Assembly (NCBI RefSeq): GCF_017220215.1
Contig: NZ_CP071129.1
Span: forward strand, 1,364,001-1,428,000
DNA: 64,000 nucleotides
Source of the DNA: Caballeronia sp. M1242
GTDB taxonomy: Bacteria > Pseudomonadota > Gammaproteobacteria > Burkholderiales > Burkholderiaceae
Direction: 5' to 3'
Part shown: positions 11,870 through 19,861 of the stretch, piece after piece
How the letters are laid out: each line of letters starts with the position of its first letter
Numbering within the stretch: the first letter of the stretch is position 1
Notes under the pieces: model-generated
What the model was told of the DNA's origin: nothing
The model's input: the letters and a program-made list of their open reading frames with translations, nothing else
Database searches by the model: none
Position numbers and translations under genes: made by a program

Positions 11870-12502
11870 ATGAGATCAGCGGAAGAAGTGCTCCTTGTCG
11901 TCGACGTGCAATATGACTTCATGCCCGGCGGCGCGCTCGCGGTCGCGCGGGGCGATGAAGTGGTGCCCGTCATCAACCGGCTCGCGAAGGCGTTCTCGCA
12001 TGTGGTGCTGACGCAGGACTGGCATCCGGCGTCGCATGTGTCGTTCGCGGCGAATCACGCGGGACGCGCGCCGTTCGAAACCATCGCGATGCCTTATGGC
12101 GAACAGGTGCTGTGGCCGCCGCATTGCGTGCAGGGCACGCAGGGCGCGGCGCTGCATCGGGATCTCGACGTGCCGCATGCGCGGCTGATCGTGCGCAAGG
12201 GGCATCACGAGCAGGTCGACAGCTATTCGGCCTTCGTCGAGGCGGATCGCACGACGCCGACCGGACTCGCCGGCTATCTGCGCGAAACGGGCGCGAAGCG
12301 CGTATGGCTCGCGGGACTCGCCACCGATTATTGCGTCGCGTGGTCCGCGCTCGATGCGCGCGCCGCGGGCTTCGAAGCGAGCGTAATCGAAGACGCGTGC
12401 CGCGCCATCGACCTGAACGGCTCGCTCGACCGCGCGTGGTCCGACATGCGCGCGGCGGGCGTCGCGCGGGTACGGTCGGACGATTTGCTGCGACAAGACT
12501 GA
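11870..12502 (+). CDS. pncA: Nicotinamidase / pyrazinamidase
   Basis: A 210-residue isochorismatase-fold hydrolase converting nicotinamide to nicotinate in NAD salvage. The catalytic Asp is in VVDVQYDFMPGGAL (D12), metal ligands lie in DWHPASHVSF, a conserved KGHH follows, and the nucleophilic Cys sits in GLATDYCVAWSALDA. The start at 11870 (MRSAEEVLL) gives the usual family length; an ATG at 11855 overlapping the preceding stop region is the alternative. It follows the hydratase/dehydrogenase by only a few bases, so it is probably co-transcribed although the pathway differs. Confidence 0.93.
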   Translation: MRSAEEVLLVVDVQYDFMPGGALAVARGDEVVPVINRLAKAFSHVVLTQDWHPASHVSFAANHAGRAPFETIAMPYGEQVLWPPHCVQGTQGAALHRDLDVPHARLIVRKGHHEQVDSYSAFVEADRTTPTGLAGYLRETGAKRVWLAGLATDYCVAWSALDARAAGFEASVIEDACRAIDLNGSLDRAWSDMRAAGVARVRSDDLLRQD

Positions 12503-12559
12503 TCGCGATTTTTGCTACGCTTGGCGCTTCGTTCGTTCAATCGCATTACAGGAGCCGCC

Positions 12560-12862
12560 GTGCTACGTCACATCGTCATGTGGAAGCTGAAGGAGTTCGC
12601 CGAGGGCGCAAGTCGCGCGGAGAACGCGCAAACGCTGAAGACCAAGCTCGAAACCTGCCGCAGCCTCGTCAAAGGGCAGGGACACTTCGAGGTCGGCATC
12701 GCGCAGCCGGGCTTCGACTGCACGTATGACGTGGTGCTCGTCTCGGACTTCGACGACACCGCTTCGCTGCACGCGTATCAGGTTCATCCGAAGCATCTGG
12801 CGGTGAAGGACTTCGTGGCGGCGGTTCACGAAGCGCGTCAATGTCTCGACTACGAAGTGTGA
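12560..12862 (+). CDS. Dabb (stress-responsive A/B barrel) domain protein
   Basis: A 100-residue dimeric alpha/beta-barrel protein. Signs are LRHIVMWKLK at the start, an internal GQGHFEVGI, and the FDCTYDVVLVSDFDDTASLHAYQVHPKH block followed by VAAVHEARQCLDYEV. Members have varied or unknown roles, so no substrate is assigned. The start is a GTG at 12560, chosen because AGGAG lies 9 bases upstream and the longer frame adds no family sequence. It sits in the same rightward run as pncA and the thioesterase. Confidence 0.85.
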   Translation: MLRHIVMWKLKEFAEGASRAENAQTLKTKLETCRSLVKGQGHFEVGIAQPGFDCTYDVVLVSDFDDTASLHAYQVHPKHLAVKDFVAAVHEARQCLDYEV

Positions 12863-12867
12863 TCGCG

Positions 12868-13353
12868 ATGACCGATACGCAGAAACAGCCCGCGAACCAC
12901 GCCATCGCAATCGAAAGCCCGTTCATCGACGCGCTCGGCGTGCAGCTCGTGAAAGCCGTCGATGGCGAAGGCGAAGTGCGCCTGCCGCTTGGCGAAGCGC
13001 ATCTGAACACGTGGGGCATCGCGCATGGCGGCGTCACGATGACCTTGCTCGACGCGGCGCTCGCCATTGCGGCGCGCAGTGTCGCGGGCGACGGCGTCGG
13101 CGTCGTCACCGTCGAGATGAAGGTGAACTTCATGCAGCCGGGACGCGGCGAGTTGCGCGGCTACGGCCGCGTGCTGCATCGCTCGACGACGATGGCGTAC
13201 TGCGAAGGCGAAATCCGCGACAGCGAAGGGCACTTCGTCGCGAAGGCGCTCGGCACGTTCAAGTACATGAAGCGGCTCGCGGTGGGCCGCGACGTCGTGC
13301 GTCAGAAACTGCGTTCGGACCCGGCGGCCACGCCCGGACCGAGCGACGCCTGA
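12868..13353 (+). CDS. PaaI-family hotdog-fold thioesterase
   Basis: A 161-residue acyl-CoA thioesterase-like protein. The hotdog motif HLNTWGIAHGGVTMTLLDAALAIAA (catalytic helix region) and the beta-strands VVTVEMKVNFMQPGRGELRGYGRVLHRS are clear. It would hydrolyse acyl-CoA esters in the cytosol; the acyl chain is unknown. Start at 12868 (MTDTQKQ), six bases after the Dabb stop, implying coupled translation. The position among acyl-CoA enzymes supports a role in lipid turnover. Confidence 0.9.
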   Translation: MTDTQKQPANHAIAIESPFIDALGVQLVKAVDGEGEVRLPLGEAHLNTWGIAHGGVTMTLLDAALAIAARSVAGDGVGVVTVEMKVNFMQPGRGELRGYGRVLHRSTTMAYCEGEIRDSEGHFVAKALGTFKYMKRLAVGRDVVRQKLRSDPAATPGPSDA

Positions 13354-13367
13354 TCAGGAGACTCCTT

Positions 13368-14372
13368 ATGGCAAACGCCAACATCAATCGTCAGATACTG
13401 CTTGTTTCGCGTCCGCAAGGCGAAGCGTCGGCGGACAACTTTCGGCTAGTCGAAACGCCGCTCGCGCCGCTCGGCGAGGGTCAGGTGCGCGTGCGCAATC
13501 ACTATCTCTCGCTCGATCCGTACATGCGCGGACGGATGAACGACACGAAGTCGTACGCGCCGCCGCAACCGCTCAACGAAGTGATGATCGGCGGAACAGT
13601 GGGCGAAGTGATCGAATCGCGCAATCCGGCGTTCAAGCCGGGCGACAAGGTCGTCGGCATGTTCGGCTGGCAGGAATACGGCACGTCCGATGGCAAAGGC
13701 ATGCAAATCGTCGATACGACGCACGTGCCGCTTTCGGCTTATCTCGGGCCGGTCGGCATGCCGGGCGTGACGGCGTGGTACGGCCTGAACCGCATCATCG
13801 AGCCGAAGGCGGGCGAGACGGTCGTCGTATCGGCGGCGAGCGGGGCGGTCGGCAGCGTGGTCGGGCAACTCGCGAAAGCGGCGGGCTGCCGCGCGGTCGG
13901 CATCGCGGGCGGCGAGGAGAAGTGCCGCTATGTGGTGGAGACGCTCGGCTTCGACGCCTGCGTCGACTACAAAGCAGGCAATCTGCGCGACACTCTGAAG
14001 GCGGCCGCACCGAACGGGGTCGATGGCTACTTCGAAAACGTCGGCGGCGAAGTGCTCGACGCGGTGCTCGCCCGCATGAACGCGTTCGGACGCATCGCGC
14101 TGTGCGGCATGATTTCCGGCTACGACGGCAAGCCCTTGCCGATGCAAGCGCCCGCGCTTTTGCTCACGCAGCGGCTGAAGCTGCAAGGGTTCATCGTCAG
14201 CGAGCACATGGACGTGTGGCCGCAGGCGTTGAACGAACTGGGCGCTGCGGTCGCGAGCGGAAAGCTCAAGTATCGCGAGACGATTGCAGAAGGCATCGAA
14301 AGCGCGCCCGAAGCCTTTCTGGGCCTGTTGCGCGGCAAGAACTTCGGCAAGCAACTCGTCAAGCTGATTTAA
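13368..14372 (+). CDS. NADP-dependent oxidoreductase, zinc-independent MDR (CurA/PTGR-like)
   Basis: A 334-residue medium-chain reductase of the curcumin/prostaglandin reductase and leukotriene B4 dehydrogenase branch, reducing enone or alkenal double bonds with NADPH. Diagnostic segments are NHYLSLDPYMRGRM, the PGVTAWYGL motif, the nucleotide-binding VVVSAASGAVGSVVGQLAKAAGCRAVGIAGG and the VDGYFENVGGEVLD block. There are no zinc-binding cysteines, as expected. A TCAGGAG ribosome site lies just before the ATG. It may clear reactive enals or serve lipid degradation in this gene run. Confidence 0.93.
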   Translation: MANANINRQILLVSRPQGEASADNFRLVETPLAPLGEGQVRVRNHYLSLDPYMRGRMNDTKSYAPPQPLNEVMIGGTVGEVIESRNPAFKPGDKVVGMFGWQEYGTSDGKGMQIVDTTHVPLSAYLGPVGMPGVTAWYGLNRIIEPKAGETVVVSAASGAVGSVVGQLAKAAGCRAVGIAGGEEKCRYVVETLGFDACVDYKAGNLRDTLKAAAPNGVDGYFENVGGEVLDAVLARMNAFGRIALCGMISGYDGKPLPMQAPALLLTQRLKLQGFIVSEHMDVWPQALNELGAAVASGKLKYRETIAEGIESAPEAFLGLLRGKNFGKQLVKLI

Positions 14373-14391
14373 CGACAGCAGAGGAATCCGC

Positions 14392-15261
14392 GTGGATCGT
14401 TTCGAAGGCAAGGTCGCCGTCATCACCGGCGCGGGCAGCGGGTTCGGCCGCGAATTCGCGTATAAGGCGGCGTCGCTCGGCATGAAGCTCGTGCTCGCCG
14501 ATATCGACGACGCCGCGCTCGCCGCCACCGTCGACGCCGTGCGCGCGCAAGGCAGCGATGCGCTCGGCGTGCGCACGGACGTCTCCGATGCGGCTCAAGT
14601 CGATGCGCTCGCTCAGGCCGCGCTCGACGCATACGGCGGCGTGCATTTGCTCTTCAACAACGCAGGCGTGGGCGCGGGCGGCTTCGTCTGGGAGAACAGC
14701 GCGAAAGACTGGCAGTGGGTCTTCGGCGTGAACGTGATGGGCGTGGCGAACGGCGTGCGCGCGTTCACGCCGATCATGCTGAAGCAGGCGGAGCCGGCGC
14801 ATATCGTGAACACGGCGTCGGTGGCGGGCATGCTCGCCGCGCCCGCGATGGGCGTCTACAACGCATCGAAGCACGCGGTAGTGGCGCTTACCGAGACGCT
14901 GTATCACGATCTGCGGCTCGCGGGCGCGTCCATCGGCGTGTCGCTACTCTGTCCAGCGTTCGTGCCGACCGGCATTGCAAACGCCGAGCGCTCCCGGCCC
15001 GACGCGCTGGCCAACGACGCGCCGCTCACCGCATCGCAGAAAATGGCCGCGCGGCAGTTGGCGCGCGCAGTGGAAAGCGGGCGGCTCTCGGCGCGCGACA
15101 TCGCCGAGATGACGTTCGATGCGGTCCGCGATGGCCGTTTCTACGTGATCACGCATCCGGGCATCATGGCGTCGATTCGCCTGCGGCTCGACGATATCGC
15201 GCAACTGCGCAACCCGAGCGATCCGATGTCGGTCAGGGGCGAAACGAAGCGGGGCGCGTGA
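14392..15261 (+). CDS. Short-chain dehydrogenase/reductase
   Basis: A 289-residue classical SDR. It shows TGAGSGFGRE (cofactor loop), NNAGVGAGGFVW, and the YNASKHAV active-site Tyr/Lys pair with VNTASVAGML supplying the Ser. A DI in the second beta strand (LVLADIDD) suggests NAD(H) preference. The start is a GTG at 14392 behind AGAGGA. The substrate is unknown; the gene is coupled to the following hydrolase (stop TGA at 15259-15261). Confidence 0.92.
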   Translation: MDRFEGKVAVITGAGSGFGREFAYKAASLGMKLVLADIDDAALAATVDAVRAQGSDALGVRTDVSDAAQVDALAQAALDAYGGVHLLFNNAGVGAGGFVWENSAKDWQWVFGVNVMGVANGVRAFTPIMLKQAEPAHIVNTASVAGMLAAPAMGVYNASKHAVVALTETLYHDLRLAGASIGVSLLCPAFVPTGIANAERSRPDALANDAPLTASQKMAARQLARAVESGRLSARDIAEMTFDAVRDGRFYVITHPGIMASIRLRLDDIAQLRNPSDPMSVRGETKRGA

Positions 15262-15263
15262 CG

Positions 15264-16220
15264 ATGCCGCTCAATCCCAAGATCGCGCAGATTCTCGACA
15301 TGGTCGCGCGCGCTAACCGTCCGCCTTACCACACGTTGACGCCCGACGAGGCGCGCGCCGCGTATGCGATGAGCGCGCCGATTCTCGATATCGCGCCCTT
15401 GCCGCTTTATAGCGTCGAAGACATGCGCATCGCCATGCGCGATGGCGCCGAGATCGGCGTACGCGTCTATCATCCCGCCGCGCCGAGTTGGGCCGAGCCC
15501 GCGCCCGCCCTGCTGTATCTGCATGGCGGCGGCTTCACAGTGGGCAGCATCGCGACGCACGACGCGCTCTGCCGCAAGTTCGCGCACGAAGCGCGCTGCG
15601 CGGTGGTATCGGTCGATTACCGGCTCGCGCCGGAGCACAAATTCCCGGTCGCCGTGAACGACGCGTTCGACGCGCTGCAATGGCTCGCGCGCGAAGCGCC
15701 GATGCTCGGCATCGATCCGGCGCGGCTCGCCATCGGCGGCGACAGCGCGGGCGGCACGCTCGCCACCGTCTGCGCGGTGCTCGCGCGCGACGCGGGCATT
15801 GCGTTGCGGCTGCAACTGCTGATCTATCCGGGCACGAGCGCGCGGCAGCAAAGCGAGTCGCATGCGCGGCTGGCCGAGGGCTATCTGCTGTCGGGCGAGA
15901 CGATTCAATGGTTTTTCGCCCAATATCTGCGCGACGACCGCGACCGCGACGACTGGCGCTTCGCCCCGCTCGATGCAGCGGGCGGCCAGCCGGATTTCGC
16001 GGGCGTGGCGCCGGCGTGGATCGCGGCGGCGGACCATGATCCGCTCTACGACGAAGACATCGCGTACGCGGCGAAGCTCGAGGCCGCGGGCGTGCCGGTG
16101 ACGCTCGCGCGCTACGAAGGCATGATCCACGAGTTCTTCAAGATGGGCGGCTTCGTGCCGGAAGTGGCGCAGGCGCACGCGGATGCGGTAGCGGCGCTGA
16201 AGGGCGCGTTTGAGAGCTGA
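15264..16220 (+). CDS. Alpha/beta hydrolase, hormone-sensitive-lipase type esterase
   Basis: A 318-residue carboxylesterase of family IV. The oxyanion-hole motif LHGGGFTVGS, the nucleophile elbow GGDSAGGTLA, the acid in the AAADHDPLYDE segment and the catalytic His in YEGMIHEFF are present. ATG 15264 is chosen because GCGGGG lies about 9 bases upstream; a GTG overlapping the SDR stop is 6 bases earlier. It is the last gene of the rightward lipid run. Its final 80 or so bases are the apparent source of the tandem repeats that follow. Confidence 0.93.
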   Translation: MPLNPKIAQILDMVARANRPPYHTLTPDEARAAYAMSAPILDIAPLPLYSVEDMRIAMRDGAEIGVRVYHPAAPSWAEPAPALLYLHGGGFTVGSIATHDALCRKFAHEARCAVVSVDYRLAPEHKFPVAVNDAFDALQWLAREAPMLGIDPARLAIGGDSAGGTLATVCAVLARDAGIALRLQLLIYPGTSARQQSESHARLAEGYLLSGETIQWFFAQYLRDDRDRDDWRFAPLDAAGGQPDFAGVAPAWIAAADHDPLYDEDIAYAAKLEAAGVPVTLARYEGMIHEFFKMGGFVPEVAQAHADAVAALKGAFES

Positions 16221-16750
16221 GGCGCGGCATGGTTGGACGTTTCCCAACTCGACGATGCGAGCCGTCCGTTATCGCCGCACGCGATGCACGTGTTCTTCAA
16301 AGTAGGCGGTTTCGTGCCGGAAGTGGCGCAGGCGCGCGGATGCGGTAGCGGCGCTGAAGGGCGCGTTCGAAACCTTAGGCGCGGCATGGTTGGACGTTTC
16401 CCAACTCGACGATGCGAGCCGTCCGTTATCGCCGCACGCGATGCACGCGTTCTTCAAAGTAGGCGGTTTCGTGCCGGAAGTGGCGCAGGCGCGCGGATGC
16501 GGTAGCGGCGCTGAAGGGCGCGTTCGAAACCTAAGGCGCGGCATGGTTGGACGTTTCCCAACTCGACGATGCGAGCCGTCCGTTATCGCCGCACGCGATG
16601 CACGCGTTCTTCAAAGTGGGCGGCTTCGTGCCGGAAGAGCCGCGGGCGCACGCGGATGCGGGGGCGGCGGTGAAGGGCGCGTTCGGAACCTGAGGCGCGG
16701 CCGTCCTCCAGCTCGACGATGCAAGCCGTCCTTTATCGCCGCGATGGTCG
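16221..16750 (+). repeat. 157-159 bp tandem repeats derived from the 3' end of the hydrolase gene
   Basis: Three full units begin at 16221, 16378 and 16535 (GGCGCGGCAT...), with a degenerate fourth from 16694. Each joins a spacer (ATGGTTGGACGTTTCCC onward) to a copy of the hydrolase C-terminal coding stretch (FFKVGGFVPEV...KGAF). Units 1 and 2 are 157 bp, differ from each other at few positions, and share a 2-base deletion (GCGCGCGG for GCGCACGCGG). Unit 3 is 159 bp, keeps the AC, and is more divergent. The distance from the gene's own TTCTTCAA to that of unit 1 is also 159. Not protein-coding as far as I can see. Confidence 0.9.
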
Positions 16751-16803
16751 TTTGGTGTCTGAAGCGGCGAACGCAGGAGAAACACGGACCCCGAAAGCCA
16801 CGC

Positions 16804-17622
16804 TCAAGCGATCTCAAACGAAAACGCCCGCTCCACATTCCTCGGCCGGACGACGCGATGCGAACCATCATCATCGCTGCGCTCCTTGATCGCCAGCGAG
16901 AAGCCGCGTGCAGTCGGCAGCACGCGCAGCGCGGTCGTGCTGCGCGTGCCGTATTCGGGCGTCTCGATGAACGCCGCCGACAGCACGCGCTCCCGCTCGA
17001 TCGAAATTCCGGTGGACGGCAGATGTTCGTCATCGGCGATACGCGGATCGCGCAGCGTGTCGATCAGCACGTCGAGCGCCGGATGCTCGCCGGCATGAAT
17101 CAGATCGGCAAGCGCCTGCCGCTGCGCGACGAGCTTCGGCCACGGCGTGTTCAAGAGGCTGTTCGAGAGACCGTGCAGGCCGGCTTCGAGCAGCGCAGGC
17201 GGCGCGTCAGCGCGATTGCCGTACCAGCCGAGCTCGCGTCGCGCGAAATCGCCGCACAGCAGATTGAAGCCGTTATAGCGATGACCTTGCTCGGCCACGC
17301 GCCGCAGATAGTCCAGCGGCGCCTCGCGTTCGCCCGCGAGGAACGCGCTCACGAGCGTGCCCCGGGTGGGCGCATCCGGGCGCATTTCGCTCGGCGCGCG
17401 ATAGTTCGTCAGCGCGGCGAAGCGGCCGTCGCGGCTCACGCCGAGCCACGTGCCGCCGCCCGTCAGATCGCGGCCGGCCAACACGCCGGGCGCATCGGTC
17501 CACCAGTGCATCGGCTCGGCCTCGCGGCGGAAGAACTCGTCGCGGTTCGCGGCGAGCGTCAGCAGCGGGCGACCGTCGTTGGAACGCGCGTCGGGCTGCC
17601 AGTCGAATACGATCAGGCACAT
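16804..17622 (-). CDS. NRDE family protein (TANGO2-like)
   Basis: A 272-residue member of the Ntn-hydrolase-like NRDE family. It begins MCLIVFDWQ with Cys2, the putative N-terminal nucleophile, followed by the family-naming LAANRDEFF, then GGGTWLGVSRDGRFAALTNYR and YNGFNLLCGD. The biochemical role is unsettled (the eukaryotic homologue TANGO2 is linked to haem or lipid handling). It starts 6 bases after the ygfZ stop on the same strand, so the two are almost certainly co-transcribed. Confidence 0.9.
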   Translation of the reverse strand: MCLIVFDWQPDARSNDGRPLLTLAANRDEFFRREAEPMHWWTDAPGVLAGRDLTGGGTWLGVSRDGRFAALTNYRAPSEMRPDAPTRGTLVSAFLAGEREAPLDYLRRVAEQGHRYNGFNLLCGDFARRELGWYGNRADAPPALLEAGLHGLSNSLLNTPWPKLVAQRQALADLIHAGEHPALDVLIDTLRDPRIADDEHLPSTGISIERERVLSAAFIETPEYGTRSTTALRVLPTARGFSLAIKERSDDDGSHRVVRPRNVERAFSFEIA

Positions 17623-17628
17623 GGCTGA

Positions 17629-18615
17629 TCAGACGTCGGACGGAAACGCATACGGCAGCGGCAGAAAGTCGAGTCGCGGGCCATCGACGGCACCGACGTG
17701 CACCGAGCCGTTATCGAGCGCCGCGAGCTTGATTTCGACGAGACAATCGGCGCCGCCGCCTTCGGCTGGCGCGGCATTCACGACCATGCCGCACGGCTGA
17801 CCGGGATCGTCCGAATGAAAGAGCGCCGCGCCGGGCGCGGCCGTTTCGCCGTGCGCGAGCGCCGTGCGCCGCTTGATGGTCCCGCGATACTGACTGCGCG
17901 CCACCACTTCCTGACCCGGATAGCAGCCCTTCTTGAAGTTGACGCCGCCCAGCACGTCGAAGTTGACCATCTGCGGGACGAATTGCTCGACGGTCGGCTG
18001 CGTGATGCGCGGCTCGCCCGCGTGAATGTCGAGCCAGTCCCACAGTTCGGCGGGCCCGCGCCGCAGCTTTTCGTCTAGCTTCGGCAAGTGCGCCTCGATG
18101 TCGGCTTTCGGGCCGACCCACAGAAACCGCGGACGGCCCGCGGCATCCGGCACGCGGATCAGCGCGCCGTGCGGACCTTCCACCTTGACGTGGATGCCAT
18201 CGGGCAGCGCGTCGAAGATGCCGGAGAGCGCCGCGCGCACATCGCCCGCGAAACCGACGGCCGCGACTTCGGGCGTCGCGTCGGAGAGCTTGGCTTTCGC
18301 GCGCAGCACGAACATGGAGAGGCGCTTTTGCACGGGCGCCTGAATGTCCTGCGAGATCAGAAGACGCACGGCGTCGGCTGTGCGCCACATGAGGAACGAG
18401 CCGAGCAGGCGGCCTTTGGCCGAGCAATAGCCGGCGAGGCGCGCGGTGGAGGCGTCGAGATGCTGGACGTCGTTGGTCAACTGGTTATGCAGGAACGCGA
18501 CGGCGTCATCGCCTTTCACGTCGATCACGCCGAACTGCGTGAGCGGCATGTGGACGCCCGCGGTCCTGACGGCTTCGAAATCGGCGGCGGCGAGGGAACT
18601 GGTCTGGGAATTCAT
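17629..18615 (-). CDS. ygfZ: tRNA-modifying / Fe-S cluster protein YgfZ (GcvT-fold)
   Basis: A 328-residue folate-binding GcvT-like protein needed for maturation or repair of some Fe-S enzymes. The signature KGCYPGQEVVARSQYRG with its conserved Cys is present, preceded by FVPQMVNFDVLGGVNF. The N-terminal domain has FLHNQLTNDVQHL and GYCSAKGRLLGSF. The start chosen is MNSQTSS at 18615; the open frame extends 50 codons further but with no family sequence. It leads the ygfZ-NRDE pair. Confidence 0.92.
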   Translation of the reverse strand: MNSQTSSLAAADFEAVRTAGVHMPLTQFGVIDVKGDDAVAFLHNQLTNDVQHLDASTARLAGYCSAKGRLLGSFLMWRTADAVRLLISQDIQAPVQKRLSMFVLRAKAKLSDATPEVAAVGFAGDVRAALSGIFDALPDGIHVKVEGPHGALIRVPDAAGRPRFLWVGPKADIEAHLPKLDEKLRRGPAELWDWLDIHAGEPRITQPTVEQFVPQMVNFDVLGGVNFKKGCYPGQEVVARSQYRGTIKRRTALAHGETAAPGAALFHSDDPGQPCGMVVNAAPAEGGGADCLVEIKLAALDNGSVHVGAVDGPRLDFLPLPYAFPSDV

Positions 18616-19278
18616 AGGGACGATGTGTCGATGCGAAAGGCGCAGCCGGTCGATCCGGCCCCGCGCAGGTGGCAAGTCATTATATGGGGGTTGGGCGGGG
18701 CGTGTTTTCGCGCGCTGGCGGCGCGGCGTAAGTTCAGGCTTCGCGGTCAGGGTCTGATGGCCCAAGCTGCCGTGGCATCACGGCGCACGGCTAATTCCGT
18801 TCGCGTTGGCAGACGCATGTCTGCTGAGTGGCACGAGAGTCGCCTCGGATGCGCGGCCAGTCGGGGCCTCGTGGAATCGGCCGATGCGTTGATAGCCTCT
18901 GCGAAGACCGTCGCTCTTGCATCGCGTTAAGTGAGCGGGCAGGCGGGGCGGGCGCAAAGACGCGCCGAACACGCTTCGCAGTCCGTGCGTTTCGTGGCAA
19001 TCGACCGCGCGTGCCGTCGCGGATTGGAGGCGCTAGTTGAGACGGCCTAATACGCCCGTGCCGCGACTGGGGCCTGCCCGTCGGCATCCGCTTGCTCGCG
19101 GTTGTTCGTTATATTCAGCGCTGAATCAGACGCAACGGCGGGCGTTCACCCGCCGCTGTCGTACGAGACTGCGCTAAGCGGCCGTAGCGGCTCGCGCTGG
19201 CTTCCATGCTCCCGCTTCCCTAAATGTGGCGTGGTCATCCGCGCCACACTGCCGTCTTCGTCCGCCCAGGTGAAGCCC
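18616..19278. other. 663-base stretch without a recognised gene
   Basis: No open frame here resembles a known protein. Visible structures are a perfect 14-bp palindrome at 19113-19126 and a 7-bp stem-loop (CGGCGGG/CCCGCCG) at 19136-19155, neither followed by a T run. The region lies between ygfZ and the 3' end of a small secreted-protein gene and may hold decayed sequence. Confidence 0.6.
19113..19126. promoter_or_regulatory. Perfect 14-bp palindrome in non-coding DNA
   Basis: ATTCAGCGCTGAAT is fully self-complementary and lies in the gene-free stretch. It could be an operator or a remnant of a mobile sequence end; nothing else supports a function. Confidence 0.3.
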
Positions 19279-19611
19279 TCACTGCCCAGCCGGCGACCTC
19301 ACACTAGGCGTCGCAAGCGTGTTATTGCTCGTCGCAGGTGCCGTAGTGGTAGTGCCGTTCGTAGCGCTCGGCAGACCCGAGTTCGGCGCGCCCCCAGACA
19401 TGCCGCTGGCGGAGCCGGTCGCGCCCGGCGAGCCGTAGCCGCCCGTCGCGCCGTTGCCTTGGTTGACCTGATTCGCCGGGCTCGCCGTGCTGCCCGTCGA
19501 ACCGCCGTTGGAACCGCCCGCCGAGCCGCCGCCGCCCGCCTGCGCGAACGCGCCGCCCGACAGCGTCAGCGCGGCGACCGCCGCGATCAATGTGCTCATT
19601 GCCTTGCTCAT
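19279..19611 (-). CDS. Gly/Ser/Thr-rich exported protein, function unknown
   Basis: A 110-residue predicted secreted protein. MSKAMSTLIAAVAALTLSGGAFA is a clear Sec signal peptide ending in an AFA cleavage site. The mature part is low-complexity (AGGGGSAGGSNGGSTGS, then Asn/Gly and Thr/Ala stretches, ending SVRSPAGQ). A GGAGGA ribosome site precedes the ATG at 19611, which argues for real translation. I do not recognise a domain. It sits between ygfZ and mltG. Confidence 0.65.
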   Translation of the reverse strand: MSKAMSTLIAAVAALTLSGGAFAQAGGGGSAGGSNGGSTGSTASPANQVNQGNGATGGYGSPGATGSASGMSGGAPNSGLPSATNGTTTTAPATSNNTLATPSVRSPAGQ

Positions 19612-19861
19612 GATCTCTTCCTCCTTGGTCGTTCTCCACAATCGAGGCAGACGCTCATCGCCTGCTTGATTGAATGAGTCGCAAGTGCCGTGCCGCGTTC
19701 GGCCGGTCGTTCGCATCCCGCAACCGGTCGCTCTGACCGAAGCGTGGCCGCATCTATACAATACGGGTCGAAATCGGCCGAACGGCTGCAAGAGGGAAGT
19801 CGCACGCTGACTGATCGGCGCACACTTCTCCGTCATCACTCCATTACCGCCTCTATTCGTC

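Noticed and set aside
16221..16750. CRISPR array
   Set aside because: Units are 157-159 bp and contiguous with no unique spacers. They derive from a gene's 3' end; no cas gene is present.
16390..17628. 412-codon rightward frame through the tandem repeats and across the NRDE gene
   Set aside because: It is read-through of repeat units followed by antisense of the NRDE protein. No conserved domain; composition is typical of shadow frames.
19279..19839. Longer 186-codon version of the Gly/Ser-rich exported protein
   Set aside because: The extra N-terminal 76 residues are not signal-like, whereas the internal ATG at 19611 has a GGAGGA site and is followed at once by a clear signal peptide.
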